Below are positions 24,476 to 37,019 of a DNA stretch of 64,000 bases, piece by piece. The stretch's first letter is position 1, and each line of letters begins with the position of its first letter. The DNA comes from Flaccisagitta enflata (lineage: Eukaryota; Chaetognatha; Sagittoidea; Aphragmophora): NCBI GenBank assembly GCA_965153355.1, contig OZ231127.1, forward strand, positions 57,226,001 to 57,290,000, in the 5' to 3' direction. A program made the position numbers and the translations under genes. A model generated the notes under the pieces. It saw only the letters and a list, made by a program, of their open reading frames with translations, was not told where the DNA came from and made no database searches.

Positions 24476-25250
24476 CACACAGGGTCTTTGAAGCTGGTAT
24501 AACTTTTTAAAAATGTTTAAGCCTGGCGAGTATGATTTTTCCATTATATATGTAATTCTTAACAAAGCCTGACCGAAAACAAAAAAATCGGTTGGGAAAT
24601 TTTCAAAATATTCACATTATATACCTCCCTAAGGTACAGGTCATTGAATTTTCCCATTTTATTGACTATCAACCTTGTTTTAACTATAACTTTTGGACGA
24701 ATAAAGCTAGAAATGCCAGATTGGTCCCATTCAAAAGATCTTTTCAAGATCTTTCCAACTGTCACCAATTCTTTTTGTAAATCCGCCCAATAATAACTAG
24801 ATTATAACCTATCAAACATGACCAATTTCATGGGAATTTTGAACGTTTTTTTAGGCTATTGAAGTTTCCCTCTTTACGATAGTTCCACATGTTATGCTTA
24901 AAATTTTTGAACAAATAAAGCTGGACATATCTGATTGGTCCCTTTTTGGGCAGTGGCCACAAAGGGCCGATGTCCCATAGGACACAGGGGGGAATTTCGA
25001 GACGTCCATCCGTCCTTCCATCCCCCCCCTTGGCCATAGGAGCCTCAAGTCAGCAGTCTCAGGCCTGATTTTGGCCCTCTGAGCCCTCAAATTAGCCCTC
25101 TCACACCTCAATTCAGCCCTCAAAGGCTCAAATTAGCTCTCCAGACCTCATATCTGCCCTCAAGACCTCAAACCCGCCCTTCACTTGATCACTACAAGTA
25201 GGGCATCGGGTACCGCTGACCATGTGCGATCCTTGGATGACTAGTTAGAG
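24476..25250. repeat. Left arm of a large inverted duplication (includes family D copy)
   Basis: From CACAGGGTCTTTGAAGCTGG through 470 bp of AT-rich sequence to TTGGTCCCTTTTTGGGCAG, then a one-sided family D element (24946-25247). The reverse complement lies at 27986-28996. Confidence 0.88.
24946..25247. mobile_element. Family D element, one hairpin block lost
   Basis: Hairpin block GGGCAGTGGCCACAAAGGGC, a core of CTCAAATTAGCCCTC units, then the tail GATCCTTGGATGACTAG. The second hairpin block is absent. Confidence 0.8.
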
Positions 25251-25479
25251 ACCTTTTCTGATTTACTATCTTGCTCAAATTAAGAGTCCTCATAGTAGAA
25301 TTTAGACATTTATTCTTAAAAATTGATTGACAAAATTTGTTTTCTCATGACAAAAGTTTATTTCAGTATATTTAAGCGTCAACTCCAGCTTTCATAGTAT
25401 TTGTTGTAGTGTCATATGACTACATCATTGATTTGCAAGTGACATGTTTCTCAACTTTTTTATCAGATTTTGCCACTCT

Positions 25480-25805
25480 GAATTTATGGGGAAGACTGCA
25501 CTGATTCTGTTATAAAATCTGAACAATTTGAGCAAATGAGCTCTGCTTGGTGGAAAATGAACGATCTTTCGAAGCTCTTTACAACGGTCACTGATTTTCC
25601 TATGTTTCTATGATTGATATATACAGGACATATCAAAATGTAACTGCTAGAATTTAAAAAGAAGATTTTTACCTCGTAAATCAAGATGAATCATTTTACT
25701 CTTTCTACTGTAAAATCTAAACGGATAGAGCTACAAAACTCTGCTTGCTGGCATTTGATAGCATTTTCGCAGAGCTTTATAATGGTCACCGATTTTCATA
25801 TGTTT
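25480..25805. repeat. Family G repeat, two units
   Basis: Two copies about 180 bp apart, each with GAGCTMYAAAACTCTGCTTG-like wording and GAGCTYTWTAAYGGTCACYG before GATTTTCMTATG. Confidence 0.6.
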
Positions 25806-25867
25806 TTAAGAATAATTTGCCCACAATTTAAGAGAACATGGCGGACTCTTATTTTGAGCAAGATAGT

Positions 25868-26585
25868 ATAATTGCAGACACGCAACTCTATAAGAAGCTT
25901 TGTCTGTCTGTCCGCCCGTCCGTCTTTCAGTCCATAAAGGGTCAAAAAGTCGAAAAACAAGCGTTTTAGATGCTTTTTGGGCAGCGGCCCCAAAGGGCCG
26001 ATGTCCTGTAGAATACAGGGGGGAATTTCCAGACATCCGTCCTTCCGTCTGTGCGTCTGTCCCCCCCCCCCGTTGGCCATCAGGGCCTCAAATTTGCCCT
26101 CCCAGCCCTAAATTCAGCCCTTCAGGCCTCGAATCAGCCTTCCAGGCCTCAGATCAGCCCCCCCCCCCGCCTCAAATCTGACCTCCAGACCTCAGATCTG
26201 CCCTCCAGACCTTTAATTTGCCCTCCAAGCATCAAATCAGCCCTCTGTGGCTCAAATTTACCCTAATCTGCTCACCAAGCGTTTATGATGCCCTCCAGCC
26301 TTCAAATATGCCTTCTTTGGCCTGAATCAGTCATCTAAGGCCTGAAATATGCCCCCTCAGGACGTCTGGAAATTCCCTTTTGTGTTTTACAGGACATCGG
26401 CCCTTTGGGGCCGCTGCCCTGCTCTCGTTCCACATCTCCACTGGATCACTCCCAGCAGAGCATCCGGTACCGCTGACCATGTGCAATCCTAGGATGACTA
26501 GTTGGGTGTGTTTGTGTATGTGAGGAGGGGGGGGTCATGGGCAGGGGCATCCGACCCCTGATGTTGTGACCCGCATCACTTGTTC
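25868..26585 (-). mobile_element. HINE-like family B element split by a family D element
   Basis: Palindromic end TGCAGACACGCAACTC at 25872 with a (GTCC)n core to 25935. The non-palindromic part resumes at 26505 (GTGTGTTTGTGTATGTGAGG) and ends GCATCACTTGTTC. The insert starts in the internal T-run, as in the 20.5-kb copy. Confidence 0.75.
25979..26504. mobile_element. Family D element inside family B
   Basis: Hairpin block from GGGCAGCGGCCCCAAAGGGC, a core of CTCAAATCAGCCCTC units (26080-26340), the inverse hairpin block (26350-26420), then the tail CCTAGGATGACTAG. Preceded by five T's of the host. Confidence 0.85.
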
Positions 26586-26748
26586 TCATTTTTTTGATGA
26601 ATCTGTTAAAGAACGACCTGTCAAACATGAGCAATATCCCACCACCACCATCACATTTTTACACTGTCTGCTCCTAACTTTAAATGCATTCTTGGATCTT
26701 AACATCGTTTATGGGGGTTCTATTTGTCTATTTGTCCATCTGTTCTTT

Positions 26749-27140
26749 GGGCAGTGGCCCTGAAGGGAACAAAATTCTGTAAAACACTGGAGGACTTTTG
26801 ACCACTTGTCAGTTTTTGAGACAATGTCCTCTAGGACACAGGGGAATTTTCAGATGTCTGTCCATCCATCCTTCCATTCTTTGTTCCCCCCCTCCGCCGG
26901 TTGGCTTCAAATCAGCATTCTCAGGCCTGATTTAGGCCCTCAAATCAGCCCTCCAATCAGCTCTCTAGGCCTCAAATTAGATCTCCAGGCCTCAAATCAG
27001 CCCTCCAGGCCTCAAATCAGTCCTTCAGGCCTCAAATCAGCCCTCCAGCCCTAAAATCAGCTCTGCAGGCCTCAAATCAGTCCTCCAGGCCTCAAATCAG
27101 CACTCCTGCGGCCTCAAATCTACCCTTGAGGTCTTGAGCC
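26749..27140. mobile_element. Family D element, degraded
   Basis: A broken hairpin block (GGGCAGTGGCCCTGAAGG) and a second TGTCCTCTAGGACA hairpin, then about 12 units of CCTCAAATCAGCCCTCCAGG. Confidence 0.75.
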
Positions 27141-27985
27141 TGCCCCCAAACCTCAAATATGCTCTTCAGTTCAGGCTTAAGCACAAGAATTGGGGTGTGG
27201 TTGGCCTATTTGGGGTCTGATTGGCCTAAGTAGGGGCCTGTGTAGCTTGAATTAAAGTCTGTGAGGCCAGATTTATAACATTTCGATTGAAAGACCTGAT
27301 TCCTGGGATGATTACTGTGTATCAAATGCATGGACCTTTTTCAGGGGAATGAAAATTCAAATAAGAATTAATTTTCAAAATCTTATGACACATGTAAAAA
27401 GTGCAATAACATCTCTGGGCATGACAAGTGTTATTGCATCTTTTTGAACCAAGCAAAGAAATCCTAGTGAGGTTAATATTTGTTGAACTTGTTGATGTTG
27501 AATAAAAAAATTGGTTGTTCTGCCTTATGTCTAAGACGCCTGAGTATCGTCTGGAATGCTGGATTTGGGGTCTCAGAGGCTTGATTTGAGTTTTGAGTAG
27601 CCTGATTAAAGGTCTGGGAGGCCTGATTTTGGCTCTGAGAGGCTTGATATGGGGTCTGGGGGCCGGTTTGCAGGCCCGGGGGGATGGAAGATGGCAAATG
27701 GAATAGAAACCAGAGAAAATCACCTTGTCTGAAATCATAGGACATCTACCACTCTGGGGCTGCTGCATAAAAACAAACGGACAGACAGAAATACAGACAA
27801 AAGTCCCCCTGTGTTTCCAAGACTTCTTACCCTTCAGATGTCTGGATCCATGGATGCATCGAAAGTTTGGATCAAACTGTGAAAAAAAGGTGGTGGTTGT
27901 GGTGGTGGGATATTGCTCATATTTGCTCATTTCACAGAAAACAGATTCACTAAAAATTGATGACAAAATCTTGGAAACGTTCTCT
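27141..27985. other. Family-D-like core scraps; no gene seen
   Basis: GGTCTGATTTGGCC-type units at 27190-27290 and 27550-27680 are diverged D core. 27300-27540 and 27700-27980 hold nothing recognisable. Confidence 0.5.
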
Positions 27986-28530
27986 AACAAGTCATCCAAG
28001 GATTGCACATGGTCAGCGGTACCCGCTGCCCTGCATGAAGTGATCAACTGAAGAGGTGGAGTGAGAACAGGGCAGCGGCCCCAAAGGGCGGATGTTCTGT
28101 AGGACACAGGGGTGAATTTCCTTACATCCTGAGAATGCATATTTCAGGCCTTAAAGGCAATTTTCTATGATATTCAATGGGAGCTATGTATTTTCTACAA
28201 TTTATTGTCAATTTTCCATGTTATTCATTGGGAGTTTCATTTCTTTATCAATTTTCCATGTTATCCAATTGCTATTTTGCATTTTTTTTTTGGAAAATGT
28301 GCATTTTTCTATTGTTTGTAGATTTTCCATGTTATTAAATGAGAAGTTTGCAAGTTGTCCTTTTCCCATGTTATTCAATGGGAAGTTTGCATTTTGTCAT
28401 TCATCCATGTTATTTAATGGAAATTTGAGAATTGAGAAGGTTCAGGGGGGGACGTACGGACGGACGGACGGACAGAAATTCACCCCTGTGTCCTACAGGA
28501 CATCGGCCCTTTGGGGCCGCTGCCCAAAAA
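27986..28530. mobile_element. Family D element with a different, ~41-bp core
   Basis: Tail CAAGTCATCCAAGGATTGCA and a hairpin block at 28070-28130. The core units are of the TTTTCCATGTTATTCAATGG type (28160-28430), then (GGAC)n, then the inverse block ending GCTGCCCAAAAAGGGACC. The ends match other D copies but the core is unrelated. Confidence 0.85.
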
Positions 28531-28996
28531 GGGACCAAATAGATATTTCCAGCTTTATTTGCTCAAAAGTTTTAAGCATAACATGTGGAACTATCAAAAA
28601 GAGGGAAACTTCAGTAGCCTAAAAAAACGTTCAAAATTTCCATGAAATTGGTCATGTTTGATAGGTTATAATTTAGTTATTTTTGGGCGGATTTACAAAA
28701 AATCGGTGACAGTTGGAAAGATCTCGAAAAGATCTTTTAAATGGGACCAATCTGGCATCTCTAGCTTTATTTGTTCAAAAGTTACAGTGAAAACAAGGTT
28801 GATAGTCAAAAAAATGGGAAAATTCAATGACCTGTACCTTAGGGAGGTATAAAATGTGAATATTTTGAAAATTTCCCAACCGATTTTTTCGTTTTTGGTC
28901 AGGATTTGTTCAGAATTACATATATAATGGGAAAAACATAGTCTCCAGGCTTAAACATTTTTAAAAAGTTATACCAGCTTCAAAGACCCTGTGTTC
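28531..28996. repeat. Right arm of the large inverted duplication
   Basis: Reverse complement of 24476-24946. Shared landmarks: AAGCATAACATGTGGAACTA, GGTCATGTTTGATAGGTTAT, CAATGACCTGTACCTTAG and CAGCTTCAAAGACCCTGTGT. Identity is high, with small indels. Confidence 0.88.
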
Positions 28997-29239
28997 AATA
29001 TTGAATGTTTACATTCTAATAAAGAATGTTTTTGTTTCATTATGAATGCTAGCGTTCTGTTTTTATTCTTGTTGTGGTTGTCAATATTGTTATTTTTGTT
29101 GTGGTAATTGAGGATGTTGTTTCTAGTAAATTTCGGATTCATGAATTTCTTAATCTAATGTTTCGCGGCAAAATGATGTTCAGATTTCTGTTTTCGAAGG
29201 AAAAGTTATAGAGATATTGACGGAAGATTGTCAGGACAC

Positions 29240-29286
29240 ACAGTCACACACATGCACGCACACACACACGCACTCACACACACACA

Positions 29287-29358
<72 letters not shown>
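29240..29358. repeat. (CA)n/(CG CA)n microsatellite
   Basis: Mixed CACACG/GCAC start, then about 27 CA units. Confidence 0.96.
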
Positions 29359-29361
<3 letters not shown>

Positions 29362-29647
29362 TCAGAGTATCCGCATGAACCGAATGATTCATTTTAATCA
29401 AATTGACACGTGTACGTGTACTTTTACAAGATCAAAATAGGAAATCAATCATTTCATCATATAGAGCTTCTCAAGGTCTATCTGATGGTGAAATCCGCAT
29501 GCTTCTATCTTTCTTAGTTTGCGTTTGGCAGCCTGCTGAAGATGAAAGGGTGTTCGTTACGAATCTCCGATTTCAAAAAAATTCGTTTTGCCGTTTCGTT
29601 TGCGATGGAGGCAAAAAGGAATATAATCAATGACTTATCTTTAACAG

Positions 29648-29930
29648 TCACGGCTCGCAGTTTGGTCTAGTGGTTAACGCGCTGGACTTCAACTGGGAAT
29701 ATTTCTTGTTGCTGGTGACATTTCTTTGTTGAGCTGCGAGCTCGAACCCGGGGGAAACTCTCGAATTTCTTTTTTTCAAGGTTAGGGTGCTCCGATTGAG
29801 CTGAAATTTTTTCAGGCAACAAAGTCAAGCGTGAGCTTTAAGAAAATGTATAGATTATGACAGTTTGTGCAAAGATTTGACTATGAGGGGAGCCTCCAAA
29901 AAAGCCGTCTTTGAACTAAACGTACTGTAA
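29648..29930 (+). mobile_element. tRNA-derived SINE, copy 2
   Basis: GCTCGCAGTTTGGTCTAGTG (A box), then GAGCTCGAACCCGGG (B box), then the shared body to AACTAAACGTACTGTA. An (ATTC)n array follows directly, as expected of a SINE 3' tail. Copy 1 is at 18988-19255. Confidence 0.82.
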
Positions 29931-29931
29931 A

Positions 29932-30135
29932 TGATTCATTCATTCATTCATTTATTCATTCATTCAATCATTCGTTCGTTCACTTATTCATTGATTTATT
30001 GAGTCATTGATTGATTGATTGATTGACTGATTCAGTCAGTCAGTCAGTCAGTCGGTTAGTCAATCAGTCCGTCATTCAGTCATTCATTCATTCAATCATT
30101 CGTTTGACCGTTCACTCATTTGTTCATACAATCAT
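29932..30135. repeat. (ATTC)n / (AGTC)n array
   Basis: Interspersed ATTC, TTGA and CAGT tetranucleotides following the SINE. Confidence 0.93.
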
Positions 30136-30349
30136 TCTTTTTCCGTGAGACGCATGTATTGGTCTAAACTAGGCCTTCTTTGTCGTTGCCTTACTTAGTT
30201 TTTCTCTTAGGTATAAGTAAAAATCTAAAATACCCATCAGCATAAAAAAAAACTTAAGATCGGGGTTTAATTCCACGATGTCCGATTTACAACTTTGCGA
30301 CAAATCCTCTCCCATCCGTTTTGAAGTTCCTCGCAGCATAAATCTTTAG

Positions 30350-30562
30350 CAAGAATGGCGTACCAATACGTAGGTGGGAGGGGGCTGTAATGTGGACGGG
30401 CGGGGCTGTGAAGTGGGTGACAGGGGCGTTAATGCTCAGAAAACACAATTTCGGCCAATTTCGCGTCATCCAAATATTCGCCTACCTACCTACTTACGCC
30501 TACGGACAGACCTACCAACGGGCACACCCTCGTATAGGGTCGCTAAGCAAGCGACTAAAAAG
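30350..30562 (+). mobile_element. HINE-like family C element
   Basis: A GTAGGTGGGAGGGGGCTGTA-type left part and the hairpin GTCGCTAAGCAAGCGAC with an A-run on the right, preceded by a CCTACCTACCTAC core. Confidence 0.7.
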
Positions 30563-30820
30563 AAATGGGGGAAAAATAAAACCTTCGTGACATCGAAAAA
30601 AGGAGACAATTAAGATTCCTCTTCCAGACCGGCTTGTCTCTACTTCGGCAACGTTGAAATGTTAAGTGATAAATTGTCAGACACGCAGTACAATATCGTG
30701 GTCCCTCTTCTTAGTCTTACTCGTCGAAGTCTTCTGAGTGTTCTGCTCGTTTATCTTCCCTAAACGTTGCAAATGAGGCCAGAGAAAAAAAAAGAAAATG
30801 GAAGCCTAGACTGACACAAA

Positions 30821-31387
<567 letters not shown>

Positions 31388-31641
31388 CTCAGTCTCGCGC
31401 TACGTGATTGTATGAACTTTTTTTCGGCCAGTCAGTCCGTCGGTCCATCAGTCTATTGGTTAGTCTGTCTGTCGGTCCATCCTTCAGTCCATCATTTTGG
31501 CGTTTGTTTTTGTTTTTGTTTTTGTTTTTTTTTGTTTTTGTTTTTTGCATAGCTGCTCTTGCCAAAGTGCCTGAATAGCCTTGCGCATCACTGCCATTGC
31601 CCACCCGCACGCGGCTATCCGGCGAGTATCCGGCCTTGTTC
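31388..31641 (-). mobile_element. HINE-like family A element
   Basis: Degraded hairpin AGTCTCGCGCTACGTGATT, a (GTCC/GTCG)n core, a (TTTTTG)n patch at 31500-31545, then GCCCACCCGCACGCGGCTAT and GTATCCGGCCTTGTTC. Confidence 0.8.
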
Positions 31642-31869
31642 TCTTCAAAGTTTTGCAGGATTCGCCCTCTCAAGACCCCCCGTTGTTCCATTGTTCAATT
31701 TCATTGTTCTTTTTCATTTCTATTGATTTTCATCGGCTTCCAGCCTGCAGAGCTTCCAGCAGATGCCGTATAAGCTCATGTTTCATAATGGAAGAATCTA
31801 TCGATAAAATGGAATAGTCTGAATGTTGAATATCACAAAAATGGGAAAAACGCACGTAGATGAACTTGC

Positions 31870-31897
31870 ACTGACACACACACACACACGCACACGC

Positions 31898-31962
<65 letters not shown>
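31870..31962. repeat. (CA)n microsatellite
   Basis: About 45 units, 125 bp upstream of the Ser-rich exon's acceptor. Confidence 0.97.
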
Positions 31963-31964
<2 letters not shown>

Positions 31965-32087
31965 TAAACACACACATTCAATTTCATCATTTTACCTATA
32001 AATTGTTCTTTTCAACTAATATCACCAAAAAAGCAGCAGAAAAGAAAGGGCATCTAATTTGATTTCTTTTATCCCATTTTATTGCAG

Positions 32088-33306
32088 AAATGCGTCTTGG
32101 CGTATTTCCGGTCACGTATTTCGAGTCGAGTTGGACTCTGTCTGGAGGACAAAGACGAGAAGATGAAGGAAGAAAAAGAGGAGAAGAAGGAAAAGGAGGC
32201 GGAGGATGGGGAGGAGTAGTAGAAAGTGGAGCAAAAAGTCCAGGAGGAAAAAGAAAAGTAGAAGGACAACAACGACGGTTACGACAAATTTCTCCTATTT
32301 TTCACTTTTTCTCTCGGTTGTTTTTTGCCGTCGACTCCAATTTTTCTCCCCATTTTCTTCTCCTTCTGTGGTTTCTCTTCGCTTCGGCGCCTTTTCAATT
32401 GTTTTCGGTGACGCCGCCTTTTTTCGCCGCGGCGTCGCTGCCCGCCGCTACCACCCTACGATCAGCATCATCATCATCCTCATCATTATCCTCGTCAACT
32501 CCAGCAGCTGTAACCTCTAGGTCATCTGTAACATCCTCTCCTCTAACTTCGCCAGAAATTTCCGATATATTGTCATCCTCTTTAGCCTCTCCCCAATCAT
32601 CTTTATCAGTCTCCTCCATCTCCTCCTCTTCCTCCTTTTCATCACCATCATCAGCATTATCGTCATCACCTGTGTTATTGTCGTCGTTGTCGTCGTCGTC
32701 GTTTTCTTCGTCATCGTCAACGCCGGCGGAAGCGGACTTTGTGGGTGCGTCATCATTAGCGTTCGTTTCTGCGACATCAGCGTCTGGCGGAACCTCACTA
32801 CCATTCGTTTCAAACCAATTTTCGGCGCCAAGAACGTCATCAACGTCGTTGTCGTCGTCATCATCTTCGTTATCGTCATCGTCGTCGTCGTCATCGTCGG
32901 TGTCATCGCCGGTGTCGTCTTCGACGGGGATTTTGAATCATCCCTGGAGCATGAATTTTCATCGATCGGGTCGGAATGGTTCGTCGGACGCGAAGATGCG
33001 TCATTCATGGTCACGAAAGACGTCAAATCGTCGGCGCCATGGCTCAAACGGAAGCGACGGTGGTGAGGGAAGCGCCGGTGATGAAAGTGGACGAAGCAGC
33101 GGCAGCAGCAGCATAAACAAAGGCGTCGGCAGCGGCAGAGTCAACGGCGACGAAAACAGCGAAAGAAAGACAATGGGCGGCGAAATGAGAGACAAAAGAC
33201 AATTTAAAGAACCATTCCGAGTCAGTCGGGCGGAAACTGGCGGAGCTAACGAGGGTAACGACTTTGACGTCGATGAAAATGACGTCGAGGAAAATGACGT
33301 CGAGGA

Positions 33307-33363
<57 letters not shown>

Positions 33364-33452
33364 AATGGTTGTTAGAAAACTGTGGAAGAGGAATTCAAGG
33401 AGACAGAGTCAATCCAACGTAGAGGAGCGCGTCGTTTTGGCTTCCACTTCAG
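32088..33452 (+). CDS. Internal exon of a host gene, Ser-rich then Asn/Asp-rich; unknown product
   Basis: A 1365-nt open segment is bounded by a strong acceptor (pyrimidine tract then ttgcag at 32082-32087) and a strong donor (CAG then GTGAGG at 33453). The length is divisible by three and both ends are phase 1, so it is a symmetric exon. An ATG sits at 32090, two bases into the exon; it may be the start or an internal Met. Counted from it: basic/Gly-rich residues 22-66, a hydrophobic segment 67-105 with core HFLLLLWFLFASAP that could be a membrane anchor, a Ser-dominated tract about 125-280, a Lys/Arg/Gly-rich stretch, an acidic D/E repeat (33270-33305), about 18 Asn encoded by a (CAA)n microsatellite (33308-33362), and a basic end. 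The antisense strand is also partly open because of the repetitive codons. I do not recognise the family. The next exon appears to be 47723-47834. Confidence 0.6.
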
Positions 33453-33656
33453 GTGAGGGGCAATATGTTTTTTGAGAACTGTGTGTCTCCGTTCTGTTTT
33501 CCCCCCTAGATTTTTGTCACTCTTTCTATTTACTTTCTTTCTTTCTTACTTCCTTTGTGTTAGACTGTTAGTCGGTGGTTGGTTGGTTGGTTGGTCGGTA
33601 ACGCAATCGTTAGGTGATCCATACGGCACACGTGTTGCCCTACTTGGCCTTGCTTT
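33453..33656. other. Start of host intron; HINE-like scrap
   Basis: After the donor, a GGTTGGTTGGTTGGTCGG core with CCTACTTGGCCTTGC (33570-33653) is a family C/E scrap. Confidence 0.6.
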
Positions 33657-33660
33657 TTTT

Positions 33661-33848
33661 AGTCGCGTGCACGCGACTTTATAACCTGCTATGTCGGTCG
33701 GTTGGTAGGTCTGTCCATCACCATTAGCTTTTTTAGCGTTTACGAACGGTTGCGATACTGCTCCTGCCCGATGGTTTGGGTCAGCCAATTCATCACTGCC
33801 CCTGCCCACCTGCACGCGACTTCGGTAGCCGTGTATACGGCCTTGTTT
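33661..33848 (-). mobile_element. HINE-like family A element
   Basis: Perfect 18-bp palindrome AGTCGCGTGCACGCGACT, a short GTCGGTTGG core, then GCACGCGACTTCGGTAGCCG and ACGGCCTTGTTT. Confidence 0.85.
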
Positions 33849-34030
33849 CAATAGGATAGACAAACCATTTTAGGAACTGATTTCGGAAACGATAGAGCCA
33901 TGGCAATGTGAGACCTGTTTAGCTAATATTCCAACAGATTGTCTGTTTACACTTTGCGTGGGTACTCCACAGTTTGTTATTCGGTTCGCGTCAGCTTCCT
34001 TTATTTTGGACAGTTTAGGACAACGAAAAC

Positions 34031-34032
<2 letters not shown>

Positions 34033-34106
<74 letters not shown>

Positions 34107-34258
34107 AGATAGAAGAGCGAGAAGAGCGAGAAGAGAGAGAAGAGAGAGAAGAGAGAGAAGAGAAGAGAGAGAAGAGAGAGAAGAGAGAGAGAGAGAGAGA
34201 GACCGAGAGAGAGACCGAGAGAGAGACCGAGAGAGAGACCGAGAGAGAGACCGAGACT
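34033..34258. repeat. (GA)n with (GAGAGACC)n higher-order units
   Basis: A GA array passes through GAAGAGAGA blocks to five GAGAGAGACC units (34190-34255). Confidence 0.96.
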
Positions 34259-34615
34259 GAGATCGGTTTTACGGGCAAATGGACACATAGAAAGATTAAA
34301 AGCTAGCCAAAAAGACAGTGAGATAGAAAAGACAATAGATAGTCTAATGGATAGTAAAACTACAAACTGAACAAACTCTTGATGCGTAACTGCCCACAAA
34401 TACAGCCAAAAGAAGGAAATAGACAGACAGTCAAACATACGTAAAGACAGACAGATAGCGTGACAGACAAAATTTGAAAAAAAAAATAGTGACGGAAGGA
34501 GAGTCCTTCAGAAGATACCGCTGGTAGAGAGACAGGTAAAGATGAGGAACGTGGAAGCCATTAAAAACAGAAACAAACCGGGGACGGAAAGAAAAACTGT
34601 GAAGTAAATAGAGGC

Positions 34616-34760
<145 letters not shown>

Positions 34761-35087
34761 AGACTGTGAGATGGAAAATAGAGAGAAAGAAAGAGAGGGA
34801 GGAGGAAGGGGAAGGTATTTATAAAAAAAAACACACTCCAATCTATCCACGCCTCGCTGTCTACCTCAAGAGGACAAGTCTATTTACTTGGTGACAATGT
34901 GGCAAAGAAGAAGGCGGGAAGGAGGAGGAGGTGATATTAAGAGAATGAGGTTACTCCGCTTCGGCTAGACGAGAGAAAAATAATTGTTTGATTGGGTTAG
35001 AAGTGTGTCTTCCAGTACAACACCTTTGGGTGTGATTCCCTCGAGACAAAAAGGAAACGAGACCATAAACCAGCCAGCATTGATTAC

Positions 35088-35140
35088 GTGCGGATGCGGA
35101 TGCGGATGCGGATGTGGATGCGGATGCGGATGCAGTGAAT
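35088..35140. repeat. (GCGGAT)n hexamer repeat
   Basis: Eight units GCGGAT with one GTGGAT. Confidence 0.95.
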
Positions 35141-35152
35141 GTTAAAAATGTA

Positions 35153-35521
35153 CAGTAGATCTCGTCTACTGTTTTTACAGGTTATACAGTTATTTCCTAA
35201 AACAATTATTATGTAAATCAATATTTGAGCAAAGCTTAAAACAGCATAAAGAAAAAACTGTAAAAATGTTCTGATTGAGCTGATTTTTTTTCTGAATCAT
35301 ATAAGAATTTTTGCCTGATCTGATGCAATAGATTATAGATGGTTGAAAAATCAATTGCTGTTGAAGTAAAGTCACAAGATGAAGTTTGAAAGAAGCATAC
35401 ATATTCACTCAATAGAGCGATCTTTGATTAACATAAATCTAAAATTTTTTATCAACAAAAAAAAATTAAGGTATTAAAAATCTATCTTCCAATCTAGGTC
35501 GGTTTTGCTCCCATCGTACTG
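35153..35521. mobile_element. TA-flanked MITE, one-armed copy
   Basis: Begins CAGTAGATCTCGTCTACTG and ends GCTCCCATCGTACTG, with TA on both sides. The body matches the right arm of the MITE at 40908-41506, so most of one arm has been lost. Confidence 0.75.
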
Positions 35522-35718
35522 TAAAATCAAGGGAATGTGCACCCTTAGATTACGCCAAAGGAGTCGTCGTTTATTTATATTTTCTTCCATCAACTTCTTT
35601 TATTTTTATTTTCTTCCATCTCTCGTCATTGTTTTCATTTGGCTTTACAGTCTTTCCGCTTCCAATCTCCACCTCTTCCGCTTTCATTTCCGCACCTCCA
35701 ATTCCATTATCCCTTTCC

Positions 35719-36130
<412 letters not shown>

Positions 36131-36349
36131 AGATAGACAGAGTGAAATGAATAGAATAAACAGACTGAGGTGATGAAAAGGAAAGAAAAATTATTGAACG
36201 AGAAGACAAGAGGAAAAAACGAAGGGAGAGAAAAAAGATGAAATAATTTCCTTGCTGATGAAAAACGAACAAATTTGTTCAACGAAGGAAAAAAAAAAGA
36301 CTGGGAAAAAGCAAACGTGATGAAAACAAAAAGCAATCTTGGTAAAAAG

Positions 36350-36450
<101 letters not shown>

Positions 36451-36646
36451 AAGCACCCTTACTCCGCTACTCAAATACTTTACGGAACAGTTTAGACCGG
36501 CATTGTCTCACCAACGGAAATCATTCTTCCATGGAAGCAGTTGCTAAAAGCCACTCTTTTGTCGGTTATCAAAGTCCGTAGTAAACTTCCCCGGCATGAA
36601 AAAACTCGCTAGTTATTTCAACTGTTAATGTACATTTCCTGTTTTT

Positions 36647-37019
36647 TAGTCGCGTACACGCGACTCTACACCCCGCTTTGCCGGTCCGTCCGTCCGTCCG
36701 TCCGTCGGTCCGTCCGTCCGTCCGTCCGTCACACTTTACTTTTTTTTGTAATAAAGCGTCAACTCTTAGGTCATTTTAAGTCTTTTTTAGTCATTAATAG
36801 TTATTCTAAGTCATTTTGAGTCATTTTAAGTTATTCAAAGTCATTTTAAGTTATCTTAAGTCATTTTTGGTCGTTAGGTTTTTTAGACATTTTAAGTCCT
36901 TTTTGGACAATTTGTGTCAATCTAAGTCGTTCTAAGTCATTCTAAGTCATTTTAAGTCATTCTAAGTCCTTCTTACCCTGTAAATCTCGCACGCGACTTA
37001 TAGGTGTTGGCCTTGTTTT
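36647..37019 (-). mobile_element. HINE-like family A element with an extra 10-bp satellite
   Basis: Hairpin AGTCGCGTACACGCGACT, a (GTCC)n core (36685-36730), then about 20 units of a GTCATTTTAA decamer (36770-36975), then GCACGCGACTTATAGG and GGCCTTGTTTT. Confidence 0.85.

Noticed and set aside
27322-28140. 272-codon - strand frame
   Set aside because: Built from family D tail, hairpin block and core scraps.
29645-29770. Functional tRNA gene
   Set aside because: A and B boxes are present, but there is no acceptor stem or anticodon arm, and the same body follows in a second copy, so it is a SINE.
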